Shown here one piece after another: positions 10,806-21,338 of a DNA stretch of 64,000 nt. The notes under the pieces are model-generated. The model did not search any database. It had not been told where the DNA came from and worked only from the letters and a program-made list of their open reading frames with translations. Position numbers and translations under genes: made by a program. Source of the stretch: Silene conica (Eukaryota; Streptophyta; Magnoliopsida; Caryophyllales; Caryophyllaceae); NCBI GenBank assembly GCA_029255685.2, contig CM055317.2, forward strand, positions 74,079,460 to 74,143,459, given 5' to 3'. Positions within the stretch are counted from its first letter, which is position 1; each line of letters begins with the position of its first letter.

Positions 10806-11388
10806 ACAAGCTTCCTTACGCGTTAAAGTTATCACATAAAGCTTAAAAATGAGTTTAATTGATGGAAAATAAAGTTTAGGGGTATACGTAGTGATAATGA
10901 CAACAATTAGGGGTACCATGTATGTTTTAAAAAGTGTAGGGGTAACATGTAGAAAGTCAAAAAATTGAAGGGTACCATGTAGAATATCCCAAACTTTAAT
11001 CACACACAAGTGCTACATTCATGAATAAGATTCTATACATAGAAATGTAGAGCTAGATTTATACCACCTTGTGTCCTTGTCCAATCAAAATATGAATTTC
11101 ATTCAAAAATTGAACATTCATACTACAAATTGTGAACCACTTTGACAGGGTTCGCAATCCCCGTCATCGGGGAATTCAGCCTTACAATATTTACATTTTA
11201 ACATCAAAAGAGAAGATCGTTAGCACTCCTCAGTACGTCTAACGTTAGAAAGAAAATGACACTAAGAGCATAATAAGCCTAAAACTCCCTAGGTAATTGG
11301 ATGGATCAATTTTTGATCCATCATCGAAACTAAAATCAAAAAGATCAAGAACATACGAGGTGTACAACAGTACGGTACAACTCATTAT
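10806..11388. other. Spacer between Tat fragment and ACHT-like gene
   Basis: No ORF is supported. The right part is the 3' flank, probably 3' UTR, of the thioredoxin-like gene on the minus strand. Confidence 0.5.
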
Positions 11389-12928
11389 TTATGCAAACAA
11401 CATTGCATTTCCTGCTAAGTTCAATGGATTAGAGATACCAATGCTGCCCAAAACAAGTTCCTCCATCGTCGATCCTTCCTTAATCAAAGCCGGTGTAGGC
11501 GGATCGATCGATAATTCACCCATTGATGCGAGTTGAAGCAGCTCAGATTCATCTAATCCCTTTGCTGGTCCAAGGCTACATCTTTCTGTACCATGTTTTG
11601 CCAATGCATCTTTGAATTTCTTAATCTGCAGGATAATTAAATAATCCTTTTACATTTAACCATCAAACAGCCTAGTTAATTACACTAATCCACAAATGAA
11701 AACAGTAGAGCATTCTTACAGTAGAAATGGTGCAGCTGAAGCTACAAACCCGGCCATCGGCCCCTCGATAGAACCTAAAGAATGGCAGTACATGAATATG
11801 CAGGGCATGGCACATTGGTTTTAGCTCTTCATAATTAACTTTGAGAAATATTGCATCTGGGTTCGATTCCGCCAACTGACATATCTGCATATCCAACAGT
11901 TACAGGTTCAGTGGTCATTCAGCAGTTAGCTAAATTCATCCACTTTGTAGACTAAAGCACATTCAATCCTAACATAAAGGATAATAATACGAGTTGCTCC
12001 TTGGTTTATAAAGCCGAACAATCTCCTGAACCATTACTCTGTCCGTCCCAATCATTTCTTTACCTTTGATTAGAATACCCGTCACACTCCCAGTAAATAG
12101 AGAGTCCCAACTATTATTAATATTTCTATACGCTCCCTCACTCGAATGAGCCTCAATCCATACCGTGTGCTGGGTTTCCACTCCGTGAGTTTTCCAAGGC
12201 GTTTTGAGGTTGCCAGATTTGAACCCGTGACCTTCGGTCACACTGGCTCTGATATTATAAAGTCGAACAATCTCCTAAAACATCACTTAATCCGTCCCAA
12301 TCATATATTTACCTTTGATTAAAATACCCGTCACAGACTGACAGTAAATATAAAAGGTAAACAAATGGCTAACAAATCACCGACAAAACATGGATTTTAA
12401 ATGTTGAAAAAGATTGAATTTTGGGTAAAGTTGGTTACCTTAGGGTGAAGGGATTTGCAACCACCACAAGCAGGAGAGTAAAAATCGACAATAACAAGTC
12501 TGTCAGCTGCAGAATTAAGTGCATTAACAAATTCTGCAGCTGAATGAATTTCTACCATGTTTGGCTTCAATGTTTTATCCCACCATCTCATTGCTTTGCT
12601 TACACAAATTGATGCTTGTGCCTAAACAAATCATAAAATCCAAACTTATTAACAGGCTTAGCAATAAGGTTGTCGTACATTCGACCCAGCAGTGGCGGAA
12701 CCACGATTTTAACTCGTATTTTAACTAAAAGATTCAAATTTTTCATTGTTCAGGGCATACCTTAACAGATAAATGGGCAAAGGACATGTTATTCTGCATT
12801 GGTTGTTTCTTCTGATCTGAGACAGTGAAAGAATGTCCCGTAAATTGGGAAAAAGATGAAAATTGTTGAGATTTTTTATTATGCATAGAAATAGATGCAC
12901 CAAGTTCCATTGAACAAGAACCCATCAT
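11389..12928 (-). CDS. Thioredoxin-like protein, ACHT (thioredoxin-like 2) type, chloroplast
   Basis: A four-exon minus-strand gene: 12761-12928, 12439-12621, 11720-11884 and 11389-11625, all phase 0 with GT-AG borders, giving 250 residues. Residues 1-56 are Ser/Asn-rich and low in acidic residues, as in a plastid transit peptide. The thioredoxin fold follows, with VIVDFYSPACGGCKSLHPK holding the atypical redox site C108-G-G-C111, then HVLPFFRFYRG with the cis-Pro loop, and a C-terminal extension after KFKDALAKHGTE. CGGC plus nearby extra Cys/His is diagnostic of the ACHT family of Arabidopsis. The end of the domain fits ACHT1/2 (thioredoxin-like 2). These proteins oxidise or reduce plastid targets such as 2-Cys peroxiredoxin. 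An upstream in-frame ATG at 13018 would add 30 residues; I prefer 12928 (MMGSCS). Exact orthology is not decided. Confidence 0.88.
12008..12372. repeat. Repeat insertion in intron 2 of the ACHT-like gene
   Basis: A segment of about 93 bp (12008-12099) recurs as a diverged direct copy at 12257-12350. Both carry CCGTCCCAATCAT...TTTACCTTTGATTA words typical of Stowaway-like MITE ends, and the right copy is followed by the inverse AAAGGTAAACAAATGG. Between them, on the minus strand, GGTCACGGGTTCAAATC (12216-12232) matches a Pol III B box. A MITE and a tRNA-derived SINE may be combined here. The insertion lies wholly in the intron. Confidence 0.5.
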
Positions 12929-13018
12929 AAAAATTGATAAAAATGTGGAAAAATCAAAAAATGGTATCTTTAGTGAATTAGTGGATAATATGGCACAAAA
13001 ACCTTTGACCCACTTCAA

Positions 13019-13614
13019 AAAGTTGTACCCTTTATCACTTTTTGTATAGTTCTTCCAAATTATTTGAAAAAATTGTGAAAATAAGAGATAAAATGAAGAG
13101 AATGAAGGTGTTTTTGAAATGTTTCAAGGGAAAATGGAAGGATTTACAGAGATGTATCCTGAGTAAGACCGTTTTATAGAATGAAACCGTATCTGGAATC
13201 AAATAAATAGTGTGATATGGAAGTTGAGTGAAAGAGACAAATGACGTTTAAATGGATAATGGGAGTTGCATTTTCTTGGTTGTATGAATATTGAATATTT
13301 TTGTCTGCAGGCTCAAGCGGTCAACCTCGTGTGATTGACTTGGATTCGTGTCAGCTACGGTGATTAATTATTTTGTATGGATAATTTACCTAAACAAAGA
13401 TAAATGGATTAAATGGATTATGGATAATGTTGAGTAAAATTGATCTAAATCTGATTTGATCCTCGTAAGATGGGAGGATTTATTAATCACTTTTGAGTAG
13501 ACCCTTCTAATGTCAGCAATTTTACCAAATAAAAAATATCTATTAGTATGTGATTTAATAGGGTCGGGTTAGTTCGGGAGTCTTAGGCGAGCTATGTAGT
13601 TAGTTTAGTAATAA
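13019..13614. other. Upstream region of the ACHT-like gene
   Basis: Probable 5' UTR and promoter on the minus strand. No TATA box or other element stands out with confidence. Confidence 0.4.
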
Positions 13615-13776
13615 GTCTCCCTTGTGACGGGTTATACGTCATAAGCTTGCGACAGGACAAGTACTGCTCATTTGCTTCTCTCTAGTCATTATGATTTTGT
13701 CTTATACACCCACGTGGACGTGGGTATTACTTGACCGGTCGTAAGCTTGCGACGGATATGCCGTCACAAATGAGAA
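13615..13776. mobile_element. Short MITE with TGTGACGG inverted ends
   Basis: TCTCCCTTGTGACGG at the left is mirrored by CCGTCACAAATGAGA at the right, and the inner arms ATAAGCTTGCGAC / GTCGTAAGCTTGCGAC extend the inverted repeat. About 162 bp long with no coding capacity. Similar ends occur in MITEs of other dicots as I remember them. The target duplication is unclear. Confidence 0.65.
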
Positions 13777-14642
13777 TTTATGTTAGTTTATAACGGGTTA
13801 ACTTATTTATTTAGGATTTTATAATAAATATTTCATTTGATAAAAAATACAGAAGAACGATATTAACACAATGATGATCTAATTTAATAGTTAAATACTT
13901 TAAATATGATGTTATGAGCTACTAATAAGGTAGCCGATCACTAGATTATCGTTATAATGATTACATAAATATGTCATATAACAAAATTATTAGAGTGGAT
14001 AACTACAATGTTGTTGTGTACCCTGATCTTCCACATCGATTTTTCAAGCTACGATACTCTTCGGTTATGTATCGCTTCAACGATGAAGAACAATAAATTG
14101 TAGCTTTTATGGATGCACATTTTTACTTTCACCGATGAAATAATTTAGCTTTTTCTTAAAACAAACTCTAAGTGCTCAAGTTACTCCTGAATTGTCAAAC
14201 TCCAATAGGTAAGCTATATGTTTATAATTTTGTAAATATTGCAAGCAAGTTCTTAGAAATAAGTTGTTGAAGATCTTATTAAAAAGTCTGATTTTTATAT
14301 TCTTTATCGAATAATCATCAACAAATTAAAAATAAATGTATGTTTTTCCAGACATTAATAAATAGGGTGTTTAAGCTTTTGTGATTAAAGATTAGCATTA
14401 TTTGAGATTTTGAGTTGTGTGGGATTCCACTTGCGTAAGAAACGGATGATTGTGAGCCTTAAAATGGGGGTTTTCAATGTCCATGGATGATGAAGAACAG
14501 AGCTACCGAACATAATGCATGTGACTTTAAATGTTTGTGTTCGGTAATTGCAGATGCGTCCCTAGGTGCGCCCTTTGTTTTGCCTATCATAGTATTAGAA
14601 CTGTCATCGGGCCGACCCGGGCCAAGCTCATTGAGTTAGGTA
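13777..14642. other. AT-rich intergenic DNA
   Basis: No supported ORF, RNA gene or repeat boundary. Confidence 0.45.
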
Positions 14643-15110
14643 TAGGGTTGACAATAGGTGGGGTCCAATAAGATTTCGAATCGACCCCGAATCATATACC
14701 TTGTACCCATATTCAAAAGGGTCTGAAAGTAATGGACCACACCCGAGCCAGTGGGTGTGGGTTCGAATAAGGTCTACCCTAGGGTTTGCTATTTTTTTTA
14801 GCTAAACAATTTTTTCCCTAAATTATACGGAGTATCATTTACCTAGTATCCAAACTTATCATTTTCATCAATTTTCTCGTTATTCTTAATAAGTATTTAG
14901 ATATATTAGTGATAACCAATAAGGATAGTTTATATGTGTGTACTATTTGAGTTATTGACGTTCGTATGTGTATTTTTTTGTAAATAAATATACGGGTCTA
15001 AGTGCCGGGTAGGGTCCCAACACCTAGACTCGGACCCGAACCTGAAATTTTTATATAAGACTCATACCCGACCCATAGCCGAGTGAGTCTCAAAAATTTG
15101 AGCCCATAAT
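14643..15110. mobile_element. hAT-like MITE, left part (split by copia A)
   Basis: Starts TAGGGTTGACAATAGGTGGGGT and is rich in GGGTCGGGT/ACCCGACCC words. The rest is at 37419-37478, ending ACCCACTGCCATCCCTA, the inverse of the left end with a few mismatches. Flanking 8-mers GTTAGGTA and TTTAGGCC match at 5 of 8 bases, a decayed hAT-type duplication. The copia A insertion separated the halves, so this is the oldest layer of the nest. Confidence 0.6.
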
Positions 15111-15362
15111 TGATGGAGCTGGTAATTCTGTTACAGCTCAGAAAGTTTGTTGAAAGTTGTTACAAGTTTGTTAGAGTTAGGAGTATTTTTCCTCTTCAAC
15201 CTGTATATAAATACATAAGCTTCATCTTGTAACTAATTTAAGACAATTAATAAAGATCACACTTTATTTAGCTTTGTTTTCAATCTTCCTAAATCATCTG
15301 GAAAACTTCTAAACCTCTGATACTCCATTAATGGAGGAACTCAGAACTTGAAGAATTCATCA
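15111..15362 (+). repeat. 5' LTR of copia A
   Basis: 252 bp, TGATG...CATCA. It contains a TATATAAATA box near 15204. It is 16 bp shorter than the 3' LTR because it lacks one of two GTTGTTACAA-type subrepeats. Confidence 0.93.
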
Positions 15363-15562
15363 TGGTATCATCGTCAATTGATCCAACGCATTTACTTTGC
15401 GATCGTTTTTTTCGCTAATTCCGCTGCAAATTTGTTGATTACTTCCTTGATCAATACTTTCTTCTCTTTAATTCTCAATCAATTCTGATAATTTCTCTTA
15501 ATTCTTTGATCTCTTTCACAATTTCAATACTTCTTGTTTCTTTTTCTTCTCAATCGTTGATA

Positions 15563-18500
15563 ATGCCAGAAACAACCGCAACAACTGTATACACTTCCGT
15601 ATACAAAGATCCTCTTCATTTGACGACTTCTGATCAGTCTCTTCTGCAATTGATTCCGCAAGTTTTTGAAGGCAAATCTTTCCTTCACTGGTCTCGCACA
15701 TTCCGTATTGCTCTCATAACGAAGAATAAGCTAGGGTTTGTTAATGGCGGATATCCAAAACCTGCAGAAAATCATGCGAATTATTATGATTGGATTCGTA
15801 CTGATTATACTGTTATGCGATGGATTCTACACTCTTTGGATCCTAAGATTGCAGAAGGTCTTTCTTATGTCACTTCAAGTAAGCAACTGTGGGATGAGCT
15901 GCAGGAACGCTATAATCAGTCGAATGCTCCTTTTCTGTATCAACTCAGGAAGGAAGTTGTCCAGATTACTCAAGGTGACTCAACCATTGCAGACTACTAT
16001 GCAAAACTGCGATCTGTTTGGGAAGATATGAGGTCTTTAGATCCAGTTCCTGAGTGCTCTTGTGGACGATTGGCAGGTTGTACTTGTTTGATCCTCAAAA
16101 AGATAGTTGACAGAGAGAATACTCATCACGTCATTGATTTTCTTATGGGACTCAACAAAAAATTTGAGCATACTCGCTCACAAATATTGGCCATGGATCC
16201 TCTTCCAAAGGTGAATCAAGCATTTGCTATAGTGAATCAAGTGGAAACTCAGAAAAATATAACTGATGTAGAGGATCTGAATATTACTCATGGCACTGCT
16301 CTAGCAGCACAACAACCTGCAACACAACAGTCTACCTCTATTTCTGTTGATCCCACCAAATGTATGGAGGAGAGATTCTAAGAAGTCCAAGGTTGATCGT
16401 TCCACATTTTTCTGTGATCATTGTCAGAAAGGGGGACACACCATTGACTACTGCTGGACATACAAGCAGTGGCTGAAGTCACAAGGAAATAAAGGCAAGG
16501 TTGCTGCAAACAAGACTGTTAACACTGGTGTCAAGAAAATGGCTGCAAATGCAGTTGAAACCAAGGGTTTTGAAGCTGATTCTCCAATCGAAGGTCTGGA
16601 TCTTCCTGTGGCTGACAATTCTTTTGTCCAGGCTGTTGCAAAGGAAATTTTGAGATTGAAATCTCAAGCTAGTATCTCTGATTTTGCGGGTCCTAGTGCA
16701 GGTATGATCCTTGCATCTACTGCTACTGTTGTTTCTAACATTCCCTCATCTTCATGCTGGATAATTGATTCAGGAGCATCAGACCATATGGCTTCTGAGT
16801 TTAGGTTGTTTCAGTCATTTAAACAACTTCCAAAACCTTTGGCCATCACCTTACCTGATGGACAGATTAAGTTGGTTAAGTTCTTTGGTGAGGTGTCAAT
16901 ATCCAAGGATATTCTTTTACATAATGTGCTATATCTACCAGATTTCAAACATAATCTGATTCATTAGCTAAACTTTTGTCTGACAGCAGACTACTAGCTA
17001 CATTCTCACCCACTGAATGTTTTATTCAGGATCCTTCCACTAAGGAAGTTCTATGCACTGGTTTGAAGAAGGATGGGATTTATCAATATGCTGCTAGTCT
17101 TAGTTCTATACCAAATAAAGTTGAGTGTACTTATAAGACTAGTTCTCCTAGCTTTTCTATGTCTGCTTGTTCTATTAATGATGTGGCATTGTTACATGCT
17201 AGGATGGGACATAGTTCTATTTCTACTTTGAAACATGTAATCTCTGATTTCAATTTTAACAAAAGAACAGATTCTTTCCATTGTGATACCTGTGTCTTAG
17301 CAAAACAACACAAACAGCCATTTTCAATTAGTCATACTAGCACTACCAGAATCTTTGAATTGGTTCATGTGGATTTGTGGGGACCCTATAAGGTGAAATC
17401 CTTGACTGGTGCCTCTTATTTTCTCACCCTTGTGGATGATTTTAGTAGAGCTACATGGACCACTCTACTAAAAACAAAGGATACTGTTAGACAGACAGTT
17501 CAAAACTTTCTTGCATATGTCAATAACCAGTTTCAAGTCAGTGTGCAAGTTCTAAGAAGTGATAATGGGACAGAGGTGGTCCAAGAAGAGTGTGGGCAAT
17601 TGCTACTTGAAAAAGGTATTGTTCATCAAAGAACAATTCCAGGAAATCCTCAATAGAATGGCACTGTTGAGCGGAAACACAGACATCTTTTAGAGACAGC
17701 CAGAGCATTGAGGTTTCAGGCTCATTTGCCTAAATGTTTTTGGGGTGATATGGTACTGGCTGCAACTCACCTAATTAACCTAATGCCTACTGCTGTCCTA
17801 AAGTGGTCCACTCCATCTGAAATTCTTTTTAAAAAACCACCAGATTACAGTCATCTGAGGGTGATAGGGTGTTTGAGTTATGCTGCACAGAAGGTGGGTG
17901 ACAAATTTGAGCCAAGATTTACCAGGTGCATCTTCCTTGGTTATCCTCTTGGGCAAAAAGGATATAGATTGTATGATTTGAAGCACAAAAAGATCATTTT
18001 GAGTAGAGATGTTATCTTTCAGGAAAAACTTTTTCCATATGCCCCTACTTTCCAGCTTGACACTGGCCTGAATAACACCAATGCTACCCAATCCTTGAAT
18101 CCTGTTTCCACAGAGCAAGATGATGGTCTATTCATTCAAACACATACCCCAGAAGCCTCATGTCAGACTCAAAATCACAATATTACTGATAGTATGCCAG
18201 ATAATAATACTACCACTTCAGATATTAATATTAATATAGATAATAATTCAGATATTAATACTCATATGCCAGATAATAATTCAGAACTCACAAATAGTAT
18301 TACTGATACTCCTGCCCAAGAGAATTTTAGACAATCTACAAGAACCAGACATTTGTCTACTAGGCTCCATGATTATGATTGCCAAGGTTTGCCTAAGTCC
18401 CTGCAACCCCCTTCTGTTAGCTATGCTGCTGCAGTACCATTCTTAGCAGGATATTCTGCTGACTACCAGAAATCCTGTCACAATGTACTGAAGGTCTTTG

Positions 18501-18870
18501 AACCTGCCAGTTACAATCAGGCTAAGACAGACCCTAATTGGGTTGAAGCAATGCACAAGGAGCTAGTTGCACTTGAATCTAATCAAACATGGGTGTTAAC
18601 ACCTTTGCCTAAGGGTAAAAAGGCAATTGGGGCAAAATGGGTCTATAAAATCAAGTTTAACCCTAATGGGACTGTTGAGAGGTACAAAGCCAGATTAGTG
18701 GCTAAAGGATACAGTCAGATTGAGGGCAAAGACTATAAACATACTTTTAGTCCAGTTGCCAAACTCACCACTGTTAGAATCCTTATTGCCTTAGCAGCAA
18801 CAAAGAATTGGGAATTGCATCAACTAGACATTAACAATGCCTTCCTTCATGGCTTCTTAGATGAGGAGGT
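15563..18870 (+). pseudogene. Copia A gag-protease-integrase-RT, 5' part (broken)
   Basis: Gag starts at ATG 15563 with the copia gag motif (DPLHLTTSDQ...FEGKSFLHWSRTF). The frame shifts near 16375. A CCHC knuckle (CDHCQKGGHTIDYC) follows near 16430, then the protease site IDSGASDHM near 16770. The frame breaks again near 16965. Integrase follows (HVDLWGPY, LRSDNG), with a stop replacing a Gln codon at 17654-17656. The RT N-terminal part (WVYKIKFN, RLVAKGYSQ) runs to 18870, where copia B is inserted. Continues at 35962. Confidence 0.9.
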
Positions 18871-19589
18871 TGTGGGGAATAAAGCATGTATTCGCCCCAA
18901 ACTTGCAGGATTATAATGAAACATACAATTGTGATTATAGTCATAAGTTAATAAAAGCATGAAAAGAAATACAACCTTTAGTCCTTGTGCGAATGGCCTA
19001 AGAACAGGAATTAACACAAATTCCCTCCTATAACTTGCACCCAAGACTTAGAATGAGACGTGGCCGCGTGTGCTAGAAATCCTCTCCAACTGCCTTGCAA
19101 TATTGGGAGAGCTATTAAGGTTTTAGATGTGAGATCTGAGGTTTTGGGAGAAGAATGCTCTCAAAACCCTAATTTTTCTTGAGATGTGATTATCAGTAAA
19201 ATCAGTCGTCTGACAAAAGGAGAAGTCCTCTCCTCTTGTACTGCTTTGGTCGACCGAACTTAAGGTTAGGGTGAGAGTGGGCTTCCCACTCTTACCTTAT
19301 TCTAATGCGTGATTCGATCCGTGTTTGCTAAAATATAATCGCGGGTTTTATTTATAAATCGTAGCATGTTATCAGATATTAATATAGTCGATATATTAAT
19401 AATGGTCTGATAAAATACGATATTGTATAATTACCCAAATTAATATAACTGTTTATATTAATTCGCGAATACAATATTTAATTAAATATATAACCGTTTA
19501 TATTTAATTTACGAATTAAACATGTAATCCGTATTAGCTAAAATTATTTAATCCGTATTAAATAATAATCTCAACATCTTATTGACTAA
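18871..19589 (-). repeat. 3' LTR of copia B, outer part
   Basis: Matches 34962 onward until interrupted by the Athila-type LTR at 19590. Holds one GGTCGACCGA motif near 19248, changed to GGTTGACCGA in the other LTR. Confidence 0.92.
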
Positions 19590-21205
19590 TGATATGCTCT
19601 ATTTTTATATATTTTTCGTCCCCATTTTAGCTCATGTTTTATCATCGTTTATATTATTCTTCAATGTTTATTGAGCTAATTCTGTGTTATAGGTAATTTG
19701 TATGTGGTTTAGCGGTTTTTGTAGGAATTTCGGATTTCTCTTACATTTTGACATTTACCGAGCATCACGGAGCTAACCAAAGTCGAGACAAGCATTCTCC
19801 GGGTAGTAGAAGTGACGGAAAATGAAAGAAAGTCAAAGAAAGTCAACAAAGAAGTCAACTCTTGAAGAGCATAATGTGCAAAGCATGACACCTCAATCAT
19901 TACATCATTCATGCAACGTCACCCATGTTCCCAAATGTAAACAATTGACGAAATGCGGAGAATTTGGACATTGTTCTCACCCCGGTAGGGGTGGGCTGCC
20001 CCGGTATACCGGGGTGGCCTTGATCTCGCTATTTCTGGTCCAGATTCAAGGAATGCGTACGTCATGTTCTTGCCCCGGTCCGGGGTGGCTGCAATCTACC
20101 CCGTCTCCTCATCACTATAAATACCCCATGCTTTCATTCATCTCAAATCACTCATCTAATCTAATCTTGGAGTGAACAACTCTTAGAATAAATTTTAGAT
20201 TAGAAATCATTTTGAGCTTCATTAAGCTTGTAAGAAATACTCTAAGTCTTTTTTTATAAAAATAGTTCTTTGGTTATTCAAGCATTTCCCGAAGTTATTC
20301 GCATTTCATCTTCCGGGTTCTTATTCCGTTAATTTCCGGTATCATCTTTCTTTACGGTTTTATTTCTTTATCGTCATTATGTCTATCTTAGTCAATAGAA
20401 TAGATAATCTAGCTTACAAAGCCATGTGTGAGTAGTTCTATAACTAGGGAGGGGAAGCCATGTAGATTGGTCGTTGAAATCATGTCAAATGAGTAGTTTT
20501 ACATTGTCATACGTTGATTATTTACATGCTTGTTCCATTTATACTAATTACGATCATTGACTATAACTATTGATTAATCATCACTCTCATTCTAAGATCG
20601 AAAGCCTGAATAAGATATGATTAATTGATAGTCGTAGTTGTGGTTATAATTGTTAGTCATAATCATTGGTGAATCATTATTCTTATCCTAAGATCGAAAG
20701 CCTGGAATTGAAGTTGGTTGATCGATGATTATGGGTTGCAATTAGCTTGTTATTCTATTCCTAAGATCGAAAGCCTGGAATTGAATTAGACAAGGCATGT
20801 TATTTTATATTGTCCCAATGTACGCGAGAGCTAGTTGGAAGTCAATGTATGGTTAGACTCTAGGCCGCGAGGTAATTGTCATAAACCTAATCAACAAGTG
20901 ACGATGTATTGCTTACGAACTTTGACATGACTAAACTTCTTATATATATGTGTGACCCTATCTCCCTAGTGTTTTTATACCATTGTTTACATCCTTATTT
21001 TTAGCTTTGCTTTGTCTAGTTTTTCACACAACTCAAACAAACCCCAAATTTGTGACCGACCTCGATAGATTTCTTTCCATAGCTAATTACATTTACATCA
21101 CCGTCTCCCTGTGGTTCGACCCCTTCTTCCCTATCTACATTAATTTGTATGTTAGTCAAGTCTAGGGACTTTTATCTTTGGCAGGTGTGCGATTAGCCAT
21201 GGCCA
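19590..21205 (+). repeat. 5' LTR of Athila-type element
   Basis: 1616 bp, TGATATGCTC...GCCATGGCCA. A TATA box (CTATAAAT) lies near 20114. Contains the palindrome CCCCGGTATACCGGGG at 19999-20014 and three CTAAGATCGAAAGCCTG subrepeats (about 20592, 20687, 20760). Confidence 0.95.
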
Positions 21206-21338
21206 AATTTTGGCGCCGTTGCCGGGGAAGCACTGTTTTATTTTTGTGATTAGTAGAATTCTATCTTGTTTTGTTTTGTCTTAAGGAACACTTGTTCCTT
21301 GAGACCGTTACTTACAATCTCCCCTAGGTTGTTGTCTT

